The position numbers and the translations under genes were made by a program. A DNA stretch of 64,000 bases, from positions 434,001 through 498,000 of the forward strand of contig MAAO01000002.1 in NCBI GenBank assembly GCA_002163155.1, read 5' to 3'. Shown piece by piece: positions 8,585-16,668 of this stretch (within the stretch, counting starts at the first letter, position 1; each line of letters begins with the position of its first letter). The DNA is from Halobacteriovorax marinus. GTDB taxonomy: Bacteria; Bdellovibrionota; Bacteriovoracia; Bacteriovoracales; Bacteriovoracaceae. Under the pieces are notes generated by a model. The model ran no database searches. It saw only the letters and a list, made by a program, of their open reading frames with translations, and had not been told where the DNA came from.

Positions 8585-9113
8585 GGGGTGCCCATCTCTT
8601 TTCTAGCATTTCTATAATTTGTTTTGAGGCCTTCTTATGCTTATCAAAAATAGCAAGTATTCCGGGCTTCGCATTTATTATATCATCTTTTAGAAACATT
8701 GCTTGGCTACCTAGAGTTTCAATAGTTCTAAGTGTCCATTCTAAAACTTCTGGGTCTTTATGTTTAATCAGTTTCTTTAAAACTTCTAGTAACTCAAAGG
8801 GCGTTCGCTCTCCACGTTTTTGGTGGTAGGCGATGATGTGTTTAGCAGCGGCACTTAAATTGTAAATGAGAAATTCTGCTTCATCAGTTTCTTTGAAAGT
8901 TCTATAAATATTTTCTGAGAAAACATGACTATAGTTTTGAGTATTATCTAAGAGGCAAAATACTTTAATGAGTTCATTAAAGTTCTTGTCCTCAAGAAAT
9001 CCACTCCAGAGTTCATTTAGTTCGCTGAACTCTTCTTCGGAGTACTTGATATGAGGACGCTCGTCTTTTTTTAGTTTTGAAATTACGGTGTTAAATTCTT
9101 CGTTTAAGTTCAT
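8577..9113 (-). CDS. Helical repeat-like protein, unknown function
   Basis: 178 residues, almost entirely predicted helix, with a HEAT-like stretch around 105-165 (LLEVLKKLIKHKDPEVLEWTL, then a second helix pair). Cytoplasmic, one Cys. No catalytic motif. The start ATG has no ribosome site; a TATTCT hexamer lies 6 bases upstream with GTTACA 17 bases further, matching the leaderless pattern seen elsewhere in the window. Couples to the zinc-ribbon gene by a GTGA overlap. The HEAT assignment is weak. Confidence 0.55.
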   Translation of the reverse strand: MNLNEEFNTVISKLKKDERPHIKYSEEEFSELNELWSGFLEDKNFNELIKVFCLLDNTQNYSHVFSENIYRTFKETDEAEFLIYNLSAAAKHIIAYHQKRGERTPFELLEVLKKLIKHKDPEVLEWTLRTIETLGSQAMFLKDDIINAKPGILAIFDKHKKASKQIIEMLEKRWAPRE

Positions 9114-9154
9114 GAATAAAGAATAACATGTTCAAAAAAGCTTGTAACCCAACT

Positions 9155-9619
9155 TTAGATAACTTCCCAAGTATGATCGGCCATAAGTTTTACTGAAGAT
9201 TCAAATTTCTCATAGGGCATGGAATCTCCCCACTCTTTTGGACCTATAATTGAGAGTAGGTGTTCACCATCTTTTTTTAAGTATAAGTGATAGAGCTGTC
9301 CGATGATGGGATCAAAGGAAATTTTGGAAGTGTAGATTAACTCACTAATTTCCACACGTTTTTTTAATTTTGCTGCTTGTTCAATAAGAGGTCTCATTTG
9401 ATCCATGAGCTGGTCCATCTGATTGGCCGTCTGCTGGTGCATGGCCCTTAGGGCGCGACTTTTTATCTTGCCTTCGTCTTCAGGGCGGATAAGGGCACTA
9501 GAGGAGTTTGTGGCGTATGCTACTAGTCCAGGCAGGTCCACTGAGTTCAATTTCAACCTTTCACGGTCAACATTCTTAATATCAATTTCTTGCCCTAGTA
9601 GGTCTTTTTTATCGCTCAT
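9155..9619 (-). CDS. DUF2452 (C1orf50-like) protein
   Basis: 154 residues. The C-terminal half contains YHLYLKKDG, LLSIIGPKEWG and LMADHTW, the signature of the DUF2452 family, whose best known members are eukaryotic (human C1orf50). The middle is a long amphipathic helix rich in Gln and Met (about 58-95). Function of the family is unknown. No signal peptide. Translation is probably leaderless: CTGACA and CATAAA hexamers with 18-base spacing lie upstream, the second ending 6 bases before the ATG, and no ribosome site exists. Confidence 0.72.
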   Translation of the reverse strand: MSDKKDLLGQEIDIKNVDRERLKLNSVDLPGLVAYATNSSSALIRPEDEGKIKSRALRAMHQQTANQMDQLMDQMRPLIEQAAKLKKRVEISELIYTSKISFDPIIGQLYHLYLKKDGEHLLSIIGPKEWGDSMPYEKFESSVKLMADHTWEVI

Positions 9620-9625
9620 GAAGAC

Positions 9626-9655
9626 TTTATGGCCTAAATCTTAGCTATTTGTCAG
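9626..9655 (-). promoter_or_regulatory. Sigma-70 promoter for the DUF2452 gene (leaderless)
   Basis: On the minus strand CTGACA (9655-9650), 18 bases, CATAAA (9631-9626), then 6 bases to the ATG at 9619. Both hexamers are one or two changes from consensus. The transcript would begin at the start codon. Confidence 0.5.
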
Positions 9656-9761
9656 CTTGAAGCTTGAAAAGCCTATGAATTCTGTGTAAAGACTACAGTG
9701 TTTAGTCTCGGACAAGCTCTATTTATGCTATAACGGGGTCAAACATAGGAAGGTTAACAAC

Positions 9762-10463
9762 TTGAAATCATACTTGATGAATTCTATTTACTTAGCGACG
9801 GAAGGAGAAGGGGTCCATATTGGAACACCTCAGGTCTTCGTGCGTTTTCAAGGATGTACAATTGGTTGTTTAAATTGCGACTCCAAGGACACTTGGGATT
9901 TCGAAGGAAATAGATGGACTAAGGAAGAAGTTCTCAGTGCCATTGAAGATGCCGGTGGAAAGAATTTAAAGAGAGTTTCGATTACAGGTGGTGATCCTCT
10001 ACACCCAAGTCATGTTCCAAATGTTCTAGAACTTGTCACTGAGCTCAAGAGTAGAGGTTACTATATTAACCTTGAAGCTGCCGGGACGAGAATTGTTCCT
10101 GAAATTTTTGAAAAAATTGATTACATAAGTATGGATTTTAAAACTCCTAGTACCGGAGTTAAAACTAGAGTTGAACTTCTTTCAACTCTAATTAATAATT
10201 ACCCTAGTAAGTTTCAAATCAAAGCAGTGATAGAAACTCATGAAGATATGATCGCAACTACTGATGCCTACAATCAATTGCTTTCAATGAACACAACGCT
10301 TAACTTTCCATGGAATTTAACTCCATCATATAATTTAAATGAAGAATTTCCTCTTGAGAGATTTAGAAATGTAATTAAGTGGAATGAAGAAGCAGGTGGA
10401 TTATTTAGAGTGATCGGACAACAGCACAAGTGGTTATATGGTCCAGACGAAAAGCAAGTTTAA
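9762..10463 (+). CDS. queE: 7-carboxy-7-deazaguanine synthase
   Basis: Radical-SAM enzyme converting 6-carboxytetrahydropterin to 7-carboxy-7-deazaguanine in queuosine biosynthesis. 233 residues. Shows the substrate loop near ATEGEGVHIG, the cluster motif CTIGCLNC (C-x3-C-x2-C, about residues 32-39), ITGGDPL (SAM-binding GGE-like motif) and MDFKTPS. I chose the TTG at 9762 because AGGAAGG (9747-9753) lies 8 bases upstream; the first ATG is 15 bases later. A small inverted repeat (AGACTA/TAGTCT, 9690-9708) sits before the gene. The stop overlaps the convergent gene by 4 bases. No other que genes are adjacent; Tgt is at the left edge. Confidence 0.92.
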   Translation: MKSYLMNSIYLATEGEGVHIGTPQVFVRFQGCTIGCLNCDSKDTWDFEGNRWTKEEVLSAIEDAGGKNLKRVSITGGDPLHPSHVPNVLELVTELKSRGYYINLEAAGTRIVPEIFEKIDYISMDFKTPSTGVKTRVELLSTLINNYPSKFQIKAVIETHEDMIATTDAYNQLLSMNTTLNFPWNLTPSYNLNEEFPLERFRNVIKWNEEAGGLFRVIGQQHKWLYGPDEKQV

Positions 10464-10831
10464 GCGGCCTTAGGAAGAGACATATTCATATTCTTTGCCT
10501 CCAGCATCTCGGTGCCGTATTTCTGGAGGGTTGAAATATCTACTAAAGTATAATTCAAAGTCTCTGCTTGTTCCATTTCTTCATTGGTGTAAGCATTACA
10601 AATCACAACTAAACGCGAACCTGTTGGAATTTTCTTTAAAGCAATTTTAATAATTGATTTCACTTTTGAAAGTTGAGGCGCACAGTAAACAAGATATTTA
10701 TTCTCTTGTCTCTTAGCAGTGAAGTGCCAAAGGTTGGCCTTGTTCTTAGAAATTATGACTTCATGATCATACATCTTAAAAGTTGTAGTACACGTTGTGA
10801 TGTATTTCTCAATTTTCTTCTTTGAAGTCAC
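10460..10831 (-). CDS. Conserved-looking hypothetical protein
   Basis: 123 residues from a GTG start with AAAGGGG 6 to 7 bases upstream. Basic N-terminus, central hydrophobic strands (RLVVICNAY) suggestive of a small alpha/beta fold, Cys at 14, 50 and 78. No signal peptide, membrane span or motif I recognise. Its stop codon overlaps that of queE (shared TTAA). A TAGAAT hexamer on the minus strand at 10855-10860 is a plausible -10, giving a short leader. Function unknown. Confidence 0.5.
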   Translation of the reverse strand: MTSKKKIEKYITTCTTTFKMYDHEVIISKNKANLWHFTAKRQENKYLVYCAPQLSKVKSIIKIALKKIPTGSRLVVICNAYTNEEMEQAETLNYTLVDISTLQKYGTEMLEAKNMNMSLPKAA

Positions 10832-10962
10832 TGCTACCCCTTTAAATGAAAAATATTCTATTCATTATTAATGCTCTCAAATATTCTCTTCGGAGCATTG
10901 GGGTAGGACTTGAGAAAAATATAAGATTTATTTATTGAACAGTTGTAATAACGTATTGTTTT

Positions 10963-11343
10963 TTAAGACTTCTTTAAAAAATTAAGACTTAAAAGTATCC
11001 ATCCAACGATGAATGTCACTCCGCCTATGGGGATGAGCATGGCAAAGATTTTCACGCCACTTATGGCGTAGATATAGCAATTGAAACTAAAGAAAACTAT
11101 ACCAACGAGAAAGCAGATAAATTCTCTTTTGAATTCTTTATTAAAGATCTGGGTCAAAATTCCTAGCAGTATGATGCCAAAGGAGTGAATCATTTGATAG
11201 TGAACACCAGTTATAAAAGTCGCTAAGTGTTTAGCTGATAATGTCTTCTCTAAACCGTGTGCTCCTAGAGCACCTAATGCCACACATAGGCCTAGTAGAA
11301 GTGATCCTACGAAGAGTTTTTGATTAACTTTTCTTAACTCCAT
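10963..11343 (-). CDS. DUF423 inner-membrane protein
   Basis: 126 residues with four hydrophobic spans (about 10-30, 50-68, 74-92 and 98-118). GALGAHGL near the first span, HYQMIHSFG in the second and PIGGVTFIVGW in the last match the DUF423 family of small membrane proteins of unknown function. The ATG overlaps the end of the thioesterase gene by 10 bases, with AAGGAT 8 bases upstream, so it is the last gene of a minus-strand unit with the thioesterase and the SprT-like gene. Confidence 0.85.
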   Translation of the reverse strand: MELRKVNQKLFVGSLLLGLCVALGALGAHGLEKTLSAKHLATFITGVHYQMIHSFGIILLGILTQIFNKEFKREFICFLVGIVFFSFNCYIYAISGVKIFAMLIPIGGVTFIVGWILLSLNFLKKS

Positions 11344-11774
11344 TTAGCTAAATCCTTTTTTGATAAGGGGTAGAGATTAAAAGTTCCCATTCCCTTGGCG
11401 ACCATTCTTCCATCATTTTTAGAGAGGATAGTTCCGTTACAAACGACCAATGTCTTTCCTACATAATCTAGCTGAGCCGTACCTATAAGTACATCTCCCA
11501 GTTTAGCAGGGGTGATAAAGTTTGTTTTAAACTCTACTGTAGAGCACAGCTTATCTAAAGTGACTGAGTGAGAGAGTACAGTTAATCCCAGTACACAGTC
11601 CATCATGCCTGCGAGAACAGCTCCATGACATGTTTCCGGGCTGCTGAGATGCTTGTCTGTTATTTCAAGAGTGTATTCTATTTCACCAGGTCCGATCATT
11701 TTGAATTCTAGGCCCATTGTTTGATCGTACTTAGATATTTTTTTAAATAGGATACCTAGTTCTTGTGGTGTCAT
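11334..11774 (-). CDS. PaaI-type hotdog-fold thioesterase
   Basis: 146 residues. The hotdog signature HGAVLAGMMDCVLGL (about 50-64) has the Asp that acts in catalysis or substrate binding in this family; TNFITPAKLGDVLIGTAQ and a late KGMGTFN strand follow. Family members hydrolyse acyl-CoA thioesters in the cytosol; the substrate is not predictable. The start lies only 3 bases after the upstream SprT-like gene, with AAGG overlapping that gene's stop, indicating one transcript. Confidence 0.82.
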   Translation of the reverse strand: MTPQELGILFKKISKYDQTMGLEFKMIGPGEIEYTLEITDKHLSSPETCHGAVLAGMMDCVLGLTVLSHSVTLDKLCSTVEFKTNFITPAKLGDVLIGTAQLDYVGKTLVVCNGTILSKNDGRMVAKGMGTFNLYPLSKKDLAKWS

Positions 11775-11777
11775 AAT

Positions 11778-12863
11778 TTACCTTAATAGTTTTATGATTT
11801 TAGAATTTTTAAGACTCTTTTTTATTTTTAAATTCTTTCCCATTTCTTTGCCAATTTGACTGGAAAGAGAGTGGTTTTTCACTCTGCTTGCTGTTGTGTA
11901 GGAAAGCCTAGAGTAAACATTTTCAACTCTCACTTTTAAATCTTTTTTTAAGACAATGAGATCAGTTGTGGAAAAGCTCTCTTGTTGAACATGAGTGATT
12001 TGTTCTTTATAACCTATGGCCACACCTCTAAAGAAAGAGTTCTTAGCGGTCATTCCTTTTAGTTTTGAGTTTTCCTTCTTCGCAAGTTCCCACAGGTAGT
12101 CCAACTCTTTATCTAGATAACTTGTGACATAATCAGCAAGTTCAACATTGGCCCTCGCTCCAATGACTTCCAGGTAGTAATAACCCTTGGCATGATTAAA
12201 CACTGGTTGCACATTAAAGGTGGTGAGGATTTCATAAATGGCCTTAGCTTTGGCATTCATACGTTTACCTTCCATCACTTTTAAAAGAAATGTTTCATCC
12301 TCGTCTAGATCAGCATGGCTAAGATTAAACTTTAAGAGAAGTTCATTTGCCTTTGCCGTCGCTAAGTGTGATTCATGAATATTGTCTGAATGGGAAAGAC
12401 TTAAGAGCTTTTTTACTTTCTCTTTTAATTTATCGTGACTCTTATAACACTCAGTTAGAGAGGGAAGTTTATCTTCTAAAATAATTTTTGAACTATAGAC
12501 TTCATCATTCCAATTATGAGATTTACAAACTTCTCGGTACTCAGCTCCATGGTCATCAACAGATCCTGAGTAGAGCAGAAACGTTTCTAAGTGAGCAAGC
12601 TCATGTCTGATCACATTGGCGAGAATGTTTTCATCTTTTAATAGTAGAAGTCTCTTATTAAAACCTATTTGGTAGAGATGATGATTGAAAAATCCTAAAC
12701 TCTTCTCATCTTCAAAAACGACGAAGTTTAGGGGGAGAGTATAGTTCTTCCACTTTATTCTATTTCTAGAATAATCCAGTCGCATTTCATCATTTAAAAT
12801 GATCTTAGCTTTGGCCTTACAAATTTTGAGAAATTGAATAGTGGCTTTTGAGTAGACTTGCAT
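11778..12863 (-). CDS. SprT-like metallopeptidase domain plus DUF2786
   Basis: 361 residues. The N-terminal 150 residues contain NVIRHELAHLETF (zinc HExxH-type motif) followed about 20 residues later by DDHGAEYREV, the SprT-like arrangement. Then KLLSLSHSDNIHESHLATAKANELLLKF (about 150-177, key Ser/His/Glu and Leu positions) is the DUF2786 motif. The C-terminus is basic. It could be a DNA- or protein-processing peptidase; the substrate is unknown. The ATG has no room for a ribosome site because the sdhB terminator ends only about 2 bases upstream; a start at Met-27 is an alternative. Confidence 0.7.
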   Translation of the reverse strand: MQVYSKATIQFLKICKAKAKIILNDEMRLDYSRNRIKWKNYTLPLNFVVFEDEKSLGFFNHHLYQIGFNKRLLLLKDENILANVIRHELAHLETFLLYSGSVDDHGAEYREVCKSHNWNDEVYSSKIILEDKLPSLTECYKSHDKLKEKVKKLLSLSHSDNIHESHLATAKANELLLKFNLSHADLDEDETFLLKVMEGKRMNAKAKAIYEILTTFNVQPVFNHAKGYYYLEVIGARANVELADYVTSYLDKELDYLWELAKKENSKLKGMTAKNSFFRGVAIGYKEQITHVQQESFSTTDLIVLKKDLKVRVENVYSRLSYTTASRVKNHSLSSQIGKEMGKNLKIKKSLKNSKIIKLLR

Positions 12864-12865
12864 AC

Positions 12866-12888
12866 AAAAAGGCCCTCAATTGAGGGCC
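12866..12888 (-). terminator. Terminator of the sdhCAB operon
   Basis: An 18-base perfect palindrome (12871-12888; arms GGCCCTCAA/TTGAGGGCC) followed on the minus strand by five T. It lies between sdhB and the SprT-like gene and ends two bases before the latter's ATG. Confidence 0.88.
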
Positions 12889-12898
12889 ATTAAAATTT

Positions 12899-13666
12899 TT
12901 AATCGTTTGAAGTTACAGCAGCTTTTAGAAAGTCTCTATTTAATCTTGCGATATTACTAATAGAAATTCCCTTAGGACAAGAGGCTTCACATTCAGCTTC
13001 ATTAGTACAGTTACCAAATCCGAGCTCATCCATTTTTAAAACCATATTCTTAACTCTTTCATCAGCTTCAACTTGTCCTTGAGGAAGAAGTGCAAGTTGA
13101 GAAACTTTTGCTGAGACAAAGAGCATTGCTGATGCGTTCTTACAAGAAGCTACGCATGCGGCACAACCAATACAACTAGCGGCATCCATCGCAAGCTCAG
13201 CATTCTCTTTTGGAACGAGAATAGCGTTCGCATCTTGTGGATTTCCAGTATTAACATTAACGAAACCACCGGCAGCGATGATATCGTCAAAGGCCTGTCT
13301 ATCAATCATTAAATCTTTTAGAACAGGAAATGCTCTTGCTCTGAAAGGTTCAATGACAATTGTGTCACCGTCTTTATACTTTCTCATGTGAAGCTGACAA
13401 GTTGTTGTTTCAGCTTCTGGACCATGCGCTTGACCATTGATCATCAGTGAGCACATTCCACAAATACCTTCACGGCAATCGTGGTCATAGGCCACAGGAT
13501 CTGATCCCTCTTTTATCAGCTTTTCATTTAGAATATCTAACATTTCTAAGAATGAAGCATCTGGAGAGATTCCATCAATTGTATAGTCTACAATTTCACC
13601 TTTTTCTTTATTATTTTTTTGACGCCAAATCTTAAGATTTAAAGTCATTAAATTTTCTGAACTCAT
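12899..13666 (-). CDS. sdhB: Succinate dehydrogenase / fumarate reductase iron-sulfur subunit
   Basis: 255 residues. Carries electrons from the flavin of SdhA to the membrane subunit through three clusters. 2Fe-2S ligands are in CREGICGMC and a later Cys in [17 protein letters not shown] binds the 4Fe-4S cluster and [14 protein letters not shown] the 3Fe-4S cluster. The ribosome site TAGGAG is 7 bases before the ATG. Last gene of sdhCAB, 21 bases after sdhA, with its own terminator. The long form resembles the SdhB partner of the SdhC cytochrome b558 type rather than the enterobacterial four-subunit enzyme. Confidence 0.95.
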   Translation of the reverse strand: MSSENLMTLNLKIWRQKNNKEKGEIVDYTIDGISPDASFLEMLDILNEKLIKEGSDPVAYDHDCREGICGMCSLMINGQAHGPEAETTTCQLHMRKYKDGDTIVIEPFRARAFPVLKDLMIDRQAFDDIIAAGGFVNVNTGNPQDANAILVPKENAELAMDAASCIGCAACVASCKNASAMLFVSAKVSQLALLPQGQVEADERVKNMVLKMDELGFGNCTNEAECEASCPKGISISNIARLNRDFLKAAVTSND

Positions 13667-13687
13667 TTTAAACTCCTAACCTTGACG

Positions 13688-15619
13688 TTATTTATATGAT
13701 CTTTGTGATAGTGCTACATTTTCAAAACTTAATTCTTCAATGTTTCTAATTGGCTCTTTATCAACACTAGTGAATTCCCAAGCGGCAACGTGACAGAACT
13801 CGTCATCAACTCTTCTCGCTTCGTTATCTTCTGTCTGGTATTCATCTCTAAAGTGACCACCACAAGACTCTTTACGCTCAAGAGCATCTCTCGCCATTAG
13901 TTCTCCAAGTTCTAAGAAGTCAGCAACTCTATTGGCCTTTTCAAGCTCAATATTAATTCCGTCAGCTGTTCCAGTAACTTTAACGTTCTTCCAAAAGTCA
14001 GCTCTAATATCTTTGATTTTACTAATCGCAGTTTTTAAACTTTCTTCTGTTCTCGCCATTCCCACATTGTCCCACATAACAACGCCTAGTTCTCTGTGGA
14101 ATGAATCAACTGACTTATTCCCATTGATTCCAAGCAGCTTAGTAAACCTTGCTTCAGATTCTGTCAGGGCCTCATCAAATTCTTTAGCAGACGTATCTAC
14201 TTTTTGATTAATGAGATCTTCACCAGCTAGGTAGTTACCAAGTGTGAAAGGAATCACAAAGTAACCATCAGCAAGACCTTGCATAAGAGCAGAAGCTCCA
14301 AGTCTATTGGCCCCGTGATCAGAGAAGTTAGCTTCACCAAGAGCGAAACAACCAGGGACTGTTGTCATTAAGTTATAATCAACCCAAAGACCACCCATTG
14401 TGTAATGAACGGCTGGGAAAATTCTCATAGGAACTTCGTATGGGTTTTCATCAGTAATACGTTGGTACATTTCAAAGAGGTTACCGTATTTCGCTCGAAT
14501 AGATTCAATACCATCTCTTTTAATAGCATCTGCAAAATCAAGATAAACTGCAACGCCTGTTGAACCTACACCTTTACCAAGGTCTGATTGTTGTTTGGCA
14601 TTTCTGGCCGCAACATCTCTTGGAACAAGGTTACCAAATGAAGGATATTTCTCTTCAAGATAGTAATCTCTTTCTTCTTCAGGAATATCTAGCGCTGCTC
14701 TCTTGTCAGCTTTAGCTTTTGGAACCCAAACACGGCCATCGTTTCTAAGAGACTCAGACATAAGAGTCAGCTTAGATTGGAAATCTCCGTGTTGTGGAAT
14801 ACAAGTTGGGTGAATTTGCGTGTAACAAGGGTTGGCGAACATGGCACCTTTCTTATAGGCCTTCCAAGCAGCTGAACCATTTGACGCCATAGCATTTGAA
14901 GATAGGAAGTAAGTGTTTCCGTATCCACCAGTACAAAGAAGAACAGCGTCTGCTGAGAATTTTTCGTACTCACCAGTTACAACGTTTCTTGTAATGATTC
15001 CTCTGGCCTTACCGTTAACAATAACTAGCTCAACCATTTCACGTCTTGTATAAGATTTTACTTTTCCTTTACCAACTTCTTTCATCATTGCCGAGTAGGC
15101 ACCTAGAAGAAGTTGTTGTCCTGTTTGACCTCTAGCATAGAACGTTCTAGAAACCTGAGCACCACCAAATGATCTATTTGATAATGTTCCACCGTATTCA
15201 CGGGCAAAAGGAACACCTTGGGCCGCACATTGGTCAATAATGTTATTGGAAACTTGCGCTAGTCTATAAACGTTTGCTTCACGTGATCTATAATCTCCAC
15301 CTTTAACAGTGTCGTAGAAGAGACGCCAAACTGAATCACCATCATTTGGATAGTTCTTAGCGGCGTTCACTCCACCTTGAGCTGCAATTGAGTGAGCTCT
15401 TCTTGGTGAATCTTGAATACAGAATGTACTAACTTGATAACCAAGCTCAGAAAGTGTGGCGGCAGCAGAAGCTCCCGCAAGACCAGTTCCCACAACGATT
15501 ACGTGGTACTTTCTCTTATTAGAAGGGTTCACAAGTTTCATGTTGAAACGGTGGTTATCCCACTTATCTTGAATATCACCTGCGGGAACTTTCCCGTCTA
15601 ATTTTTTGATATCGCTCAT
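13688..15619 (-). CDS. sdhA: Succinate dehydrogenase / fumarate reductase flavoprotein subunit
   Basis: 643 residues. Oxidises succinate to fumarate at the inner membrane. The N-terminal Rossmann motif ([19 protein letters not shown]) binds [16 protein letters not shown] contains the region where the His links [12 protein letters not shown] and the Arg-rich [11 protein letters not shown] belong to the active-site and FAD domains. I start at 15619 because AAGGAGG lies 8 bases upstream; an upstream in-frame extension of 41 codons lies within sdhC and is not family sequence. Only one base separates it from the sdhC stop. Confidence 0.96.
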   Translation of the reverse strand: MSDIKKLDGKVPAGDIQDKWDNHRFNMKLVNPSNKRKYHVIVVGTGLAGASAAATLSELGYQVSTFCIQDSPRRAHSIAAQGGVNAAKNYPNDGDSVWRLFYDTVKGGDYRSREANVYRLAQVSNNIIDQCAAQGVPFAREYGGTLSNRSFGGAQVSRTFYARGQTGQQLLLGAYSAMMKEVGKGKVKSYTRREMVELVIVNGKARGIITRNVVTGEYEKFSADAVLLCTGGYGNTYFLSSNAMASNGSAAWKAYKKGAMFANPCYTQIHPTCIPQHGDFQSKLTLMSESLRNDGRVWVPKAKADKRAALDIPEEERDYYLEEKYPSFGNLVPRDVAARNAKQQSDLGKGVGSTGVAVYLDFADAIKRDGIESIRAKYGNLFEMYQRITDENPYEVPMRIFPAVHYTMGGLWVDYNLMTTVPGCFALGEANFSDHGANRLGASALMQGLADGYFVIPFTLGNYLAGEDLINQKVDTSAKEFDEALTESEARFTKLLGINGNKSVDSFHRELGVVMWDNVGMARTEESLKTAISKIKDIRADFWKNVKVTGTADGINIELEKANRVADFLELGELMARDALERKESCGGHFRDEYQTEDNEARRVDDEFCHVAAWEFTSVDKEPIRNIEELSFENVALSQRSYK

Positions 15620-15620
15620 C

Positions 15621-16295
15621 TTAGTTTCCTCCTTGAAGGTAACAGTAAATTGGTAGTGCTGAGTAACCAAGAGTGATGACAACAGCAAAGACTTTAGCAA
15701 GGCACTGTAGTAAGCAAGTGTATTTCGTGTGCCAGAATCCAATTGATTGGAAGGCTGACCAGAATCCGTGACTCACATGAATACCAAGAGCGATCATACA
15801 GAAGATGTACCAAAGAACAGAAAGAGGACTCTGGAAGTAATCTACAACTGTTTTGTAGATATCTCTCATTTCAACTCCGCCGTAAGTAGCAGTGTGAAGC
15901 GGGCCAAATTTAAAGTCGAGTAAATGAAGAATTAGGAATACCAGAATAATAAGTCCCGTATAAGGCATAGTAGATGAAGCAAAAGTCGCTCCATGTCCTG
16001 TTTTTTGCTTAACGAAGTACTTGTCTGGTCTAGCGTTGTTATTCTCAATCGTAAGCTTTGCTGCAAGGCCTATGTGGATTAAGAAAATAGAGGCTAGTCC
16101 TGCTTCCGCAAGGTAGATGAGTGGGTTAGTAACGAGGGCGTGAGCGTACTTGTTAAATACTTCAGGTCCTAAGTACATGAGACAGTTACCGATCAAGTGG
16201 GAAATTAAAAATCCGCACAATAGTAGACCAGTGACGCCCATCACTTGTTTTTTTACGACTGAAGAAGTCGCATACTTTAGCATTGATGAAGCCAT
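15621..16295 (-). CDS. sdhC: Succinate dehydrogenase cytochrome b558 subunit
   Basis: 224 residues with five hydrophobic helices, the single-subunit diheme anchor of the Bacillus/epsilon-type succinate:quinone reductases. Conserved His in [30 protein letters not shown] and [12 protein letters not shown] are candidate haem ligands. First gene of sdhCAB; AAAGGAG precedes the ATG by 12 bases. A TATAAT box about 57 bases upstream on the minus strand (16357-16352) likely drives the operon. Confidence 0.92.
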   Translation of the reverse strand: MASSMLKYATSSVVKKQVMGVTGLLLCGFLISHLIGNCLMYLGPEVFNKYAHALVTNPLIYLAEAGLASIFLIHIGLAAKLTIENNNARPDKYFVKQKTGHGATFASSTMPYTGLIILVFLILHLLDFKFGPLHTATYGGVEMRDIYKTVVDYFQSPLSVLWYIFCMIALGIHVSHGFWSAFQSIGFWHTKYTCLLQCLAKVFAVVITLGYSALPIYCYLQGGN

Positions 16296-16668
16296 AGGAA
16301 GAATTACTCCTTTAAGGGTGAATAAAATTTTTATCAGTTTGAATTATTCGGATTATACGCTTGTAATTACGATAAATTAAGTAATTTCTTTTAGTTAAAG
16401 TGACAAAATTAATTTGGTAAATACATCTCCATGTTTAGTTGTCGAAGGGGGAGTCCTTTCTTGTAACCGTGAAACTGCCCACTAATATTGGCTTTAGTGA
16501 CTTTGAGATAAAAAATATTTACAACATTCAAGCCCTTGAAAGTATTGATGCGTATCGTCTGAAGTATTGAGATTTCCATAAAAGTTTAGTTCTTCTTAAT
16601 TCAAAGGAGATGACGCGTTAAGATGTATTAACTAAACTTTTTCTTAAAGTTGACCGAATAGGACAGGT
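16296..16668. other. 373-base divergent intergenic region
   Basis: Contains the sdhC promoter on the left. On the right side I see no good promoter for the 16669 gene; a sigma-28-like arrangement at 16633-16660 has the wrong spacing. Short TATTGA direct repeats occur near 16541 and 16565. No RNA structure is recognised. Confidence 0.5.
16352..16357 (-). promoter_or_regulatory. -10 box of the sdhCAB promoter
   Basis: Minus-strand TATAAT with a weak TTAATT at 17-base spacing. It gives a leader of about 50 bases to sdhC. Confidence 0.5.

Noticed and set aside
15620-15742. Upstream 41-codon extension of sdhA
   Set aside because: It lies inside sdhC, has no family similarity, and a perfect AAGGAGG fixes the start at 15619.
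16633-16660. TAAA...ACCGAATA resembling a sigma-28 promoter for the 1051-residue protein
   Set aside because: Spacer is one base too long and the transcript start would fall inside or after the AGGA ribosome site.
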